From positions 193,976,143-194,040,142 of the forward strand of contig NC_071387.1 of the NCBI RefSeq assembly GCF_022682495.2: a stretch of 64,000 bases of DNA, given 5' to 3'. Positions 1 through 10,349 of this stretch are shown here, piece by piece. Numbering within the stretch: position 1 is the first letter of the stretch; each line of letters starts with the position of its first letter. This DNA comes from Desmodus rotundus (taxonomy: Eukaryota; Chordata; Mammalia; Chiroptera; Phyllostomidae). Made by a program: the position numbers and the translations under genes. A model generated the notes under the pieces. The model did not search any database, had not been told where the DNA came from, and was given only the letters and a program-made list of their open reading frames with translations.

Positions 1-41
1 TCCTTTTATCCAATCATAGAGATTTCCCAGCTTTGCTTTGT

Positions 42-415
42 GGATATAAAAGTGGTGCAGCAATAAAACTAACCGAAAGTAACCTCAACCTCACAGGGAA
101 ATCTGATCATAAATTCCTATTTCTTTAGTGAAAAGCTTTTAAGCAAGTCCTATCCATTGATCTTATGCACCTAAGTTAACACATATTTGAAATGCCAGAA
201 GTAATTCCCCTTAAAGGGGTAGCCCTCAAGAGAGCACATGATCTTTTAACTATCCTGTAATCCAATGTCCACTTTGCTTGCTCCCACCTTCATGTAAAAT
301 TCCTAAATTCTCTCCTTAATTCTAAGTGCATAAAGGAAACTTCAAACTATTGTTCTCTGGAGCACTTAAGACCTTGCTTCCAGGCAATTGTCATTAATTT
401 TAGCTAAAATTAACT
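42..415 (+). repeat. LTR-like direct repeat, copy A
   Basis: This segment is clearly related to 3428-3830. Shared blocks include tgatcataaattcct, a taactat-ctgta-ctccaat block, a cataaa box near 330, and a gagca-tt-aga-cttgcttcc-ggcaatt block near 360-395. A TATA-like box followed by a purine-rich block and a degenerate polyadenylation-like aaaatta resembles the end of a retroviral LTR. Family not identified. It could be the 5' LTR of a decayed provirus, a solo LTR, or one half of a local duplication. The similarity is seen directly; the LTR reading is inference. Confidence 0.5.
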
Positions 416-494
416 TTTATAAAAATGTCCTACAGGTTTGGGTGTTTACTTGGAGTAGTTTCAGGATCTTACTGTGGATCTGGCCCCGTGGATC

Positions 495-1056
495 CTAGCA
501 CTGTGGTGCTAGGTACAAGCGAAGGTCCATCGTGCATCCCTCAGCTTTGCACTGGATGAACTTAGGTGAGTATTCTTGTGGCATACCGGGCTTCCTTGCC
601 TTAAGTAGCAGGCCCATGATTTTATTTGAGCTGTTCTTAGAAAACCCGTGAGGTAGGATAGGGTTGAGATAATAACCCAGAGAAAGAAAACAAAAATCGG
701 TTGCTGCTTTTATTTTGACTTTTTTACTGGATTGCTTTCTGAAAGTCTGAATAATATCTTTGCTGGTTGAAGGAGATACTGAACTCTGTTTAGCTCCAAA
801 AGAGAAAGGACACTTGCTTCTCCAACCCACATAGCCAATGGGGTGACGATAGTTGGTACAGATCCCCCTCTGGAGTGGTGAAGACAGGTGCCATGAGGCA
901 TCGGTGTGTTAATGCAACTGATCTCAAAGAAGCCAATGGCAGCCACAGGGGGAGTTCTTTTGGAAGGATAGGGAGCCTTGGAAGGGGTTCACCTTGAGAT
1001 AGGGGTCCATGCCTTAGAAAGTATTGCAATTGCGGTAGCATCCAGGACACTCTCAC
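495..1056 (-). pseudogene. Protein-like reverse-strand remnant, possible processed pseudogene
   Basis: On the minus strand two overlapping frames stay open (about 88 codons over 790-1056, then 111 codons over 495-830), as expected of one reading frame broken by a frameshift near 800-830. The downstream frame is rich in Lys and Ser and the upstream frame in Pro and Leu. Composition is more GC-rich than the surroundings. I do not recognise the protein, see no poly(A) tail or target duplication that would prove a processed copy, and no intact start. It may instead be old endogenous-element coding sequence or chance. Its upstream end is close to the hAT element at 1129. Confidence 0.25.
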
Positions 1057-1128
1057 AGGCCCTTGCTTGAATATTCTTAGGTGGCAATGATTCTTTGTGG
1101 AGCTGCCTGAGGAAAATTCCTTCTAGGT

Positions 1129-1322
1129 CACAGGTGGCAAACACAAGGCCCGAGGGCTGAATCCGGCCCTCCACCCTGTTTTATCCAGCCGACACATTGT
1201 TTCTACCCAGCAGCAGTGGTGAGCCCCTTGCCCCTAGTTAAGAGTAGTTGTATTTATACAGTCCTAAAATTCCATTTGGCCCTTTGATGTGAACCCTGGT
1301 GACAATGAGTTTGACACCCCTG
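1129..1322 (-). mobile_element. Non-autonomous hAT transposon (bat nhAT-type), 194 bp
   Basis: Terminal inverted repeats are imperfect: CACAGGTGGCAAACAC at the left and, reverse complemented from the right, CAGGGGTGTCAAACTCA. The ends are flanked by ttctaggt (1121-1128) and ctctaggt (1323-1330), an 8-bp duplication with one mismatch, as hAT elements make. The interior, read on the minus strand, has the ggccggattc-ggccc block followed by gggccttgtgtttgccac that recurs in mammalian and bat hAT MITEs. No transposase. The flank match suggests a fairly recent insertion. Confidence 0.82.
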
Positions 1323-1417
1323 CTCTAGGTCATGAAGCAGTCCTATAGAGATATTCACATTTGGCTTATCCAGAGTCCTGAAGGTAAAGCCTGGGTTTTC
1401 CTAGATTGTTTGGACTC

Positions 1418-1465
1418 AAAAACAAAACAAAACAAAAAAAACAAACCAAAAAAAACAACCAACCC
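1418..1465 (+). repeat. A-rich AAAAC simple repeat
   Basis: Imperfect aaaac/aaaaaac units. No SINE body is attached upstream, so this is scored as simple sequence only. Confidence 0.7.
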
Positions 1466-3427
1466 TAAAATGCACAGGGGAAATCAGGCTTCTGAGATTA
1501 ACAAGCTCCAGGACAGTCAGGCTTCCATTAATACTAGAATGGTTGAGATAAGGATCCTTTGATACTTCTAAATTAATTTTGCATGCTCAATTATGAAAAG
1601 CAGAATGAATGGAAAGCATATTTAATTGGCCTCTTGAAGCTTCAAAAAGAGGATTAAGATAAATGGATCAATCTATGATGTCATTTAGGTGTCAACCCAA
1701 TTCTTTGAGGTATTAAAAATGGCTGTCTTATTTTAGAAGAGGAAAGTCATTTGGAACTTGACTTCCAAAGGCAGATATAAATTGTAAATGCCTCTGAAAC
1801 AAAATTTGTATCCAACTGTTCTTTTTTAAGCTAGTTAGATTTTTTCTTGGCTAAAATGTCTTTATTTTTGTCTGTCTGTGAGTCTATACACGTATGTTGT
1901 AAATGTGAGATATTTTCTACCTCCAGATGACGTTGTTATAATTAATGTAAAGGCTGGTGCTTGTAAGGATTGGGGACTTTCAAATTCTAAGAAATATGAA
2001 AACTAAGTCAAATGCTTTTCAAGTTTACATGATTTTAGATTAATTCTTAGTAAATAAAAGCTGGTTTAAATTTGTTGGTTTAAATAGAACAGATATGTCT
2101 TTTAAGTTTCTGATTTTAAATACAATATTTATATTTCTCCTGGTTTTACCAATAAATCCAGGTTGATAATTGATTTTGAAATCAATAAAATACATTTTTA
2201 GTGGTTAAAAATGTCTTCACAATTTTGACATCTTAGCTTTACTAGAAACTAAGGGTTAAAATTGATTTTAAGGGTTAAAATATCAATATATGTAGGAATA
2301 ACTTTATGGTGTTCCAAATTTTCAGCTAATTAGGATTTTTTTTTTTTACATTAAGTTGCATGGGAATCATTGTAAAATAAGTGATAAAAAAAAACTTCTA
2401 TGGCATATTTGAGAAAAGATGGCTGCAAATTAAGTAAAAATTCAGGGCAGTGTAAAATCCAAGGTAACCATTTTGTCCTTTTAGGCTCCCTGGCAAATCT
2501 CACTTTTTTAAGTTTTTGCATTTCTTCATGCATCATAATGCATTTAAACGGGACTTAAATTAGGTCAAGGACCATTATTGAAAGGAGACGATTTACATTA
2601 TTGCCACGGTTTAATAAAGGCATTTGAAGAAAATGCCAAATTGATAGCATTTCCTTTCACAGTGAGCTCCCAGGAGACAAAGATTTTAAAGATCATTAAT
2701 TGTCACCTGTACATTTTGTTTACTGGAATAGGCACCAAATAAAAGACACTCTCCACCCTCCTTGTAAGAGACCTTTTCAAGAGCTTAACCAAGAATGGAT
2801 ATCTACCCTGTTTCTGACACTTCACCTCCACCTACAATTAACACCAATTACTGCTCTAAAATGAGAAACCACTGACATTTGAGGCAGACAGCTTTCCGAA
2901 GACATCCACAAGACCTGTATACCAATGAACTCAGAAACCCATTTGTCTGATTTTCCTTATCTGTCTGATAATAATATTAGTCATAATAACAATGATACTA
3001 GTTCTGTGGGATTTTCTATGTAATCCAACTATTTATTTTTACTGAGAACGTCTAAGAAAAAATTAATACTCCTTTTGCAGCTTATGCAGATGTTATATTA
3101 GATGCCAAGTGTAGAAAAAAAGGAGACAGAAGGCAAAATTCATTTCTGTCAGTTCACAGTGTTTAAACGATACAGATTGTTTTATCGCAATGAAGGCCCA
3201 AGTCCTGACTGCCTTCCATTTGTCTTCCCTTCCATTTTTGCAGAAATTCAGCCTCAACTCATGTCCCATGGTTATGGCATTGCGCATCCTCACAGTCCAC
3301 CGTTTCAATAAGAAGATGTTGACACTGAGACATCCTAGGAATGAGCTTTCCTAGCACTGTTAGAAAAAACACTACCTGACGCAAAGGCTGGTCATCAGTG
3401 CATCCTTCATATTGGTTTATGACCACA
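1466..3427. other. Unassigned AT-rich sequence
   Basis: No gene, RNA or clear transposon recognised. There is a short duplicated phrase around agggttaaaattgattttaa at 2250-2280 and only short frames. If the flanking repeats are paired LTRs this would be the provirus interior, but no gag, pro or pol similarity was noticed. Confidence 0.5.
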
Positions 3428-3830
3428 GGGGATAAAAAAAAAAAATCTGCAAAAAAGTAACTCCACAAGGTGATTTGATCATAAATTCCTAACTGGACAG
3501 GTCATGGTGAGTAGTCATGCACAGGAATATAATTTTTTAGTAAAAGGTTTTCTTTGCCTTAAGCAAGCCCTGTCCATTGATTTTATGTGAATCTAGGTTA
3601 ACATACCTTTGAAATAAGCATACCCACCCTCAAGAGACAACATCATCTTGTTAACTATCTTGTACTCCAATCCATGCCTTGCTTTCTTCCACTTTCAAGT
3701 ATTCTTCTTATGTTCCCTCCTTAGTTCAAATACATAAAAGAACTGCAAAACTGTCATTTTCCAGAGCATTTGAGATCTTGCTTCCTGGCAATTTTTATCA
3801 GTTTTGGTCGAAAAAATCATTACAATTCTT
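3428..3830 (+). repeat. LTR-like direct repeat, copy B
   Basis: Related to 42-415 in the same orientation. Matching landmarks are tgatcataaattcct at ~3477, aagcaag-cct-tccattgat at ~3561, acataaaag at ~3731 and gagatcttgcttcctggcaat at ~3771. It contains about 50 bp extra after the first landmark (~3496-3540). Divergence is high, so if these are LTRs the insertion is old. Confidence 0.5.
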
Positions 3831-4875
3831 TACATATTTAAATGTTTCTCATATGGGCAGTTACATAGAAACTTGATTAGATCCAAGTTTTTGCTTCTGT
3901 TTTTTTTATTGTTTTAATAAGAGATCTTAGGTGATTCTGTGTCCTATGGCAGCATGTCAAGGGGAACAGACTTTTTGTTTATCTCTCCTTTAGTGATGTT
4001 AAGATTGATTAGTGGTTTTATGTGGTGTCACTGTGCCAACCTTTGAGTGAGTGGTTGACATCCATTAGTGAACATTGCCTGGATCCATTAATTTATTAGT
4101 AATGAATATGTTAAATTTATAATTCTTGCATTCCTTATGCATTTTTGGTAATTTCTCTGTAACATTTTTTATCAACTGTTTTTGATACCCTGAAATAGAC
4201 CAAAGACATACAAATGCTTGATTCTTTCTCAATTTTTAGAATTGGGAAAGGCATTCAATGGTCTGACAAACTCCCAAAAGTGATTTTTTGACGTGTTATT
4301 ATTAACTTATGAATAATTATATATTAAATATGTTAACTTAGCTATAGGTAATTTTCTTATTTATGGTCAAATTGTTCCATCTTTATCAACCAAGACTTAA
4401 TTTACATAGGCTCACATGTCTTATAACAAAACTCTCACATTTTTCTGATAATCATTTGCTTTCAAGCATGACAAGATATCAAAGGCATGAAGCTGCATTG
4501 GCAATCTCCAAGGAACTCTGGATTGCCTTAATATGAAATTGCACTTATGGACAATTATCTGTATGATTGTAGTGATTACTTTACTGGGCTCTTCCTTTTT
4601 TCTAGGGTTTTTCAATGAACAAAGCTAGGAAATAATACTTCTTCAAATTAGAGGGATAAAAAACATACACTTAAATATACACCTCTAAAATAAATTAACA
4701 TTGGACATCATTGTTGAACTTCTTTTGTTATATACATGTATACACACCATAAAAAACATACAATATGCTGATAATCTTGGTTCCTAATGATATTAACAAA
4801 CATATACATGTACACACATATATGAAATCATGCTAAAAGAAACAATATTTTGAGAGAATATCATTGACCTGTTTC
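3831..4875. other. Unassigned AT-rich sequence
   Basis: No gene, RNA or certain repeat seen. The right part (from ~4700) may belong to the L1 remnant that follows. Confidence 0.5.
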
Positions 4876-4879
4876 CTAC

Positions 4880-6250
4880 TATCTATTTTCTCTCAGCTCC
4901 TAGAAGTCATTTCTTTTGAGATGCCATTTGTCTTTCTACTGTTTCCTTTTACAATTTTAGCAAATATTCATATTTTTCCTATTTGACACTAAAAAAGATA
5001 GCACATTACATATACTTTTAGCCACATTGCATTCTTCATTTAACAGTGTTCTTCAGAGATAACTACTTAACAAATTATAGAGTACTTTATTCAATTTTCC
5101 AGTGACATAACATTTTTCTGGGTGATTTTTCATAGTTTACTCAGTAAGTTTTCTAAGCACCATCATTTTTTCAACCGTCCGACTTAAACTGCATTTAAGT
5201 TATCTCTGGCATTTTACTGTTTCAAATAATAATGTTAAATAAATGACCTTGTTCATAAGTGATTTAATATATTTTAATAATTTACCTTTGTGTAGATTCC
5301 TAGAAACAAGACTGGTACTTCTAAGGGAAAATTAATGTGCATTTTTGATAAATATTGCTAAATTCTCCCAAACAAATTGTGCTATTTTACCTTCTCACAA
5401 AGAATATATAAATGTCCCAGTGATCCGCCACTTTCCAAGTAAGTGTATATATAATTTAGCATTTAGATTTTTATAGATCTGAGTGATAACAAATAATATT
5501 TCAATTAAGTCCTGTTTTCTCTTATAATTGGTGAGGCAGACATTCATATCGCATGATCAAGAGGCATTTTTTTGACATTTAATAGTCAATCTATTTGCAT
5601 TTTTGCCATCAGGTGTTTTTTTAATCAATTTTCAAAACCCTTTAGAAATTTAGACATCACTTTGTTTTAAATATGTTTCCACTTTATTTTGCAGTTATGC
5701 ATTTGTCTTTCTTATTTCGTTATGATGTTTTGATAGGAACTATTTAATATAATCAAATTGATAAATATTTCCCATTTATGCTTCTGGATTTTGAATATTT
5801 ATTAGGTAAGTTTTACTACACATGCATTAAGACTTCACTCACAACTCAAATCATTTTTTTCTTATTAATTTTAAGATTTGATTTTTTAAAATACATTTGT
5901 GTAGCTAGTCTACTTACGGTGCATGTTGATGCAGAGGGGAGAAGTTGATCCAGGTTCCTTTATTCCTTCCAACAGTGCAGTTGTCCCAAGACCCATGATT
6001 TTTTAATAAGTCATTTTCACCTCACTGATTTGAGATATCTTATTATTGTACACTAAATTTCCAAGTACACTTTGTATAATCCTGATTTTTCTATCTATTT
6101 CACTGGTACCTCTGTCAATTCACGTGTTGATATGAAACTACTCTAGCATATAGACTTTATGATGTTTAAAAGCGTCGTAAGATAGCTCACCCACAATACT
6201 TTTCTGGGTTTCCTGACTAATCATCTGAGTATTTTTTCCAAATTTTTTCA
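4880..6250 (-). mobile_element. Ancient L1 (L1M-type) remnant, ORF2 3' part and 3' region
   Basis: The plus strand reads as the antisense of an old mammalian L1. In order it has a block ending in tagcacattacatatac (~5000), ttcatttaacagtgttcttcagag (~5040), a heavily mutated form of the 'ataaataaccttgttcat' block (~5240), 'gattcctagaaacaagactgg' corresponding to the usual agattcctagaagtggaattgctgg (~5297), 'ttgctaaattctccc' (~5355), and the ttgtcccaaga-ccatgatttttt-aataa block (~5982) that precedes the closing part of the antisense ORF2 region. Many indels and substitutions; no open frame survives. It is therefore long dead. Confidence 0.75.
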
Positions 6251-6259
6251 TCAGCTGAA

Positions 6260-8450
6260 TAGTTCTAAAAGTTAAACTGATGATATTTACTGAAACTGAA
6301 TCAACTAATTAATTTAGAGAGAATGTACATATTTATATTGAGCTTTCTTATCCAGAAACATGGTATATCTTTCTATATATGTATGTATTTATAAAATTTT
6401 AAATAGTATCCATGAGGATATTTAATAAAACATAATGTAAAATATAGAAGCATAAGATATTATACTTAAAAATTAAAAGATGAGGAACAGAAGATTTGAA
6501 AGAAAATTTGAAGGAAATACATTGACTGGAGAAAAAATATATCAAAAGGGAGAAATATCATAAAGGACCATATAAGATTTTAAATATACTAAGATCAAGA
6601 AAGAAAAAATAACATTAGTCAATAATGTTTAGGAATAGGGTGAAGAAAAACACCTATATATATGTATATCATTGTGACATTTCAATCACCAAAAAAACCC
6701 CCCTAAATTATTAAAAACATTGAGGGCAGTCATTGGTGTAAATACGCTACCTACAAAGAAAAAAAATTTGGACTTGAATAAAATTTAGCATCAAGTATTT
6801 GCTATCTTCAAATTATAGCAATTATTTTGAACATATGGTTCCATGCATAATCATTCAACTATTAGTTGAATACCAAAACAAAAGTAACGCTAGTTCAGGG
6901 GGAAAATAAGAGTCATTTCTACTTCTCATTTCTATGCCAATAAGTATATGGCCCAGGCAAAAATGTATCTAAGTGTATCCTGTGAGTTCAGTAAAAGAAA
7001 TCATGATTACGATAGCTGTATAACAAGTGTAGACAGCACACTGATGTGTAGAAACTAATGTGAATGCTAAAGGTGAATGGCTCTATGTATCTTAATAATA
7101 ATCTAATAACTAAAAAAAGGAGAAAGAAAGGAAAAAATTCATGGTTAAGAAGGTGGAAAACAGCATTAAGCTATTTCGAACAACTGATGCAGTGTGAGAG
7201 GATAAGCTATTTCAATACTTAAGACATTTTCTCAGTAATGTTCATTATAATATTTTGAGGTGCATTCATTGATCTTGAGTAATTGTGAAGGAAATAAAAC
7301 AATATTAAAGTCCTGATTTTCTAACGTCTAGTCTCAGAATTTAAAAGATAATTGACAAAATGTGTAAAAATAGGTGTAGGAGTCAACTGTAAAATATATT
7401 GAAATGCAAATGCGATAGTATGGATGGCATGTTTGCAGACAGAAGGTGGTAGAAAAGGCAACCAGTAACGTGAGACTGAACATTACCTTATCTGACAGCA
7501 CAGCAATCAAAGATTAAGTTGTAGAATTCATGAATAATAAACCAGAGGTTTATAAATAAACTTGTGATCAGATAGAAACCAAGAAGAATTAAAATTACAG
7601 GCATACCAATAAAATTTGTGAAGACAAGATGGAGAAGCAAGGTAGTTTCTCAGTTGAATTCTTCATCTTTGAATGAGGGAAGAAATTAAATACTGTTTCA
7701 TTTTTCAAAACAAGAATTAATGGTATAAAATAGGTTTTAGAATTATGTAAGAAAATATAGTGAATAAATGGGGAAAGAGCAGTACACAATTAAGAAGAAG
7801 AGAAAGGATAAGAGATAGTGTTAGGGAATGTTACAAAAATGAGTTGAATTAATGGAAGGAAAATAAAAATATTAAAGGAAAAGTTTGAATAATAAAAACA
7901 TTTGAATATTTTTGTTGGTAGATTAGCCATGAGGGATGAGGAGAAAAGGGAGAATATCCTGATTTTAGCATAGCAGTGAATGGGTGACATGGTGGGGAAG
8001 ATGATGGGGGAAAGAAGAGAATACATACAATTAAAAACACATTTATATGGAGATCATGTAACATATCTGCTTCCATGTAATCAAGGTGACATGTATTGGC
8101 ATATGTCTGAAATTGGGAAAAGAATATAAGATGTAGATAAAACTGAGTGACATATTTAAGTTGATGGATTAATATTCATTAAGGAGTATATGTAGAGAGA
8201 AAATGAGTTGTGAGAAAATTCTGTATTTAGAAATTAGATGAAAACAGATGCTTTGCAAAGAAACTAAAAAGAGAAAGCCAGAGTCGAGTAAGGTTAATGC
8301 GGTCTGGTGGATATCAAAGAAAGAAGGTATTTGAAAGAAGTAGATACAGTGAGGTTTGTGGAAGGTGTCTTAAGATAATCTAAAGACAGAAATTTGTCAC
8401 TTTAATTTGATCACATTTGAATCACAAGCACTTTTAGAAACATTTATTTA
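6260..8450. other. Unassigned AT-rich sequence
   Basis: No gene or clear repeat recognised. From about 7440 to 8060 the plus strand is unusually purine-rich, which opens several 60-78 codon frames on the minus strand. These lack domains, starts in context or conserved spacing and look like composition effects. Confidence 0.5.
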
Positions 8451-8463
8451 AATTGATGGTGGA

Positions 8464-8695
8464 ACCCTAGCTAGTGTGTGACTCAGTGGATTCAGTGCCG
8501 GACTGTGAAGCAAAGGGTCTCTGCTTCAATTCCCAGCCAGAGTACATGCCTGTGTTGCAGGCCTACTCCCCAGTAGGGGGCGCATGAAGGGCAACCACAT
8601 ATTGATGTTTGTCTCCCCTTTTTTCTCCCTCCGTTCCCCTCTTTCTAACAATAAATAAATAAAATATTTACAAAAATATAAATAAAATAAATAAC
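8464..8695 (+). mobile_element. Ves SINE
   Basis: tRNA-derived head (accctagctagtgtgtgactcag), degenerate B-box region, gccagagtacatgcctgtgttgcagg body, ccccagtagggggcgcatgaa, pyrimidine tract and an ataaataaataaaata tail. Flanking duplication attgatggtgga (8452-8463) and attgattgtgga (8696-8707), 11 of 12 identical, sets the boundaries. Confidence 0.95.
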
Positions 8696-8882
8696 ATTGA
8701 TTGTGGATATGAGGTAAAAAGTAAAGATTAGTTTGGTGTGGCTTGACAAATAGTGTTACCTATCTGTGATTTTTTTTAAGGAATTTGTACTATACATTTA
8801 AATTTTAAATGATAGAACGTGTAAATCTATATATGTAATTTTTGTAACTATTTGAGCCATGTATAGTTTCTTTTCTCAGTAT

Positions 8883-8970
8883 CAGCAGCAGTGTATCATC
8901 TTGCACACTTATACATCTTATACAGCAGTGTATCATCTTACACACTGCTGCTGAGTATAAGATGATACAC
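8883..8970. repeat. Compound direct and inverted repeat
   Basis: The 13-mer GTGTATCATCTTA at 8928-8940 is perfectly reverse-complemented by TAAGATGATACAC at 8958-8970, with a 17-bp spacer. CAGCAGCAGTGT (8883-8894) pairs with ACACTGCTGCTG (8942-8953). The unit cagcagtgtatcatctt also occurs twice directly (8886-8902, 8923-8939). This would form alternative hairpins. It looks like local template-switch mutagenesis. Confidence 0.85.
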
Positions 8971-8974
8971 GTCT

Positions 8975-9985
8975 TATCTGTGCATTACTTGCTTTGAAAG
9001 TCTTTTAAACTTTACTTTAATTTCCATTCTTATATTTTGAGTCTAGAATTCTCATTTATCTTTATATAAGTTGTAAGTACCAAGTAAAATTTATTTTCTC
9101 AATATTCATGTTTTCTTCATTTAAATCATTTTAATGATTGTTAACATTACAACTCAACTGAAGCATATTAAATACATTATGACTTTATCTGCCTACTCCA
9201 ATATCTACATCAATTGTAGGTATGCTTCTATTTCTTTTTATCCTATTGTGAGTATTCTTTATTTTTTTTTGAGAAATATGTCTCCTGTTATTGGCATGCT
9301 TAGTCATGTTTTTAAAAATTAATGCTTCAAATTATATTTATTTACCTTCTTCTTCTCTACATAGAGAGAACTGACTACCTTAGTAATTAGGTAGATAGAA
9401 TTTTTAAAATCTAGATTGTAGCTTTAGTAAGTTTCTGTCAACTTCTTTTTATTTTTGCTTCTGGTCGTAGCTCTCATGGCTTTCACTAGAGGTTTGTGTA
9501 TTTGTTATTCACTCTCTTCTCACCTCTGGATATTTTTTGAATCCTAATACTTGCTTTCTCAGAACTGCTGGACTGTGACTGACTGCCAACTACTTGCTCT
9601 AATTTTCAGAAGCTCTCTCCATGGCTCCTGCTTCTCCTGCCCTGTGCAACTTCAGCAAAGGCCTGGAAGGGAAAACCATCTATGAAAGGCTGTCCTTATC
9701 CACTAATTTGGTCAGGATCTTCTCTCTCTTAGGTTCCAAATTCTGTCTCTCTATTTTCATCAAGCCAAAAAATACTATGTTGTCTTATTTTCTCCTTTTT
9801 GTGAACTCTTGCTGGAAAAAAAGTTAATTCCCAGCCTCTTACATTGCATTATGGTTTGGCAAATGTCAACATAGAAACTAAAATTTCAAAAAGTCAGTAT
9901 TAACTGAAAGAAAATACATTCAGTGCAAACGACCTAATCTCGGAAGGTTGTGTACTATTAGATTTCTTCTATATAGAATTTTGAA
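8975..9985. other. Unassigned sequence
   Basis: No confident gene or repeat. A less AT-rich patch at ~9470-9760 carries a 68-codon plus-strand frame (9621-9827) with no recognisable domain. Confidence 0.45.
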
Positions 9986-9989
9986 ATAA

Positions 9990-10345
9990 AAAAAATGTAG
10001 AGATTAATGGTTGCCAGAGGTTAGGAAAGAGAGTCGGAAAGAGGGAGTGTTCTGTTAATGGAGGAGCTCTATAATTTGATTATGGTGGTAGTTGCATGAA
10101 TTGCTTGTCAAAAATTACATATGATTATACACATGCATTTTGTTTACAAATGATTACATGTAAATTTGTGAAATCAGAATAATATCTGTGTATAAAACCA
10201 ATGGCAATTTCCTGGTTATATTGATTTATAATTATGCAAGATGTTACCGTTTGGGGAAAATTGGTGAAAAATATATAGAATGTCACTGTATGTTTTTGCA
10301 ACTTCTTGTGAATCTGTTTTTGCATTTTACTATAACACATTTACT
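9990..10345 (+). mobile_element. Old L1 3' UTR fragment
   Basis: The sequence runs through the standard landmarks of the L1M/L1ME 3' end in sense orientation: 'ttaatggttgccagaggttagg' (10005), 'gattatggtggtagttgcatga' (~10078), 'tgattatacacatgcattttg' (~10121), 'caatttcctggttatattgat' (~10205), 'gcaagatgttacc-tttggggaaaattgg' (~10236) and 'ttttgcaacttcttgtgaatct' (~10293). Strongly mutated; the poly(A) end is not clear. Confidence 0.75.
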
Positions 10346-10349
10346 TAAA

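Noticed and set aside
7440..8076. Cluster of 64-78 codon minus-strand frames
   Set aside because: Explained by purine-rich plus strand; no shared frame or domain.
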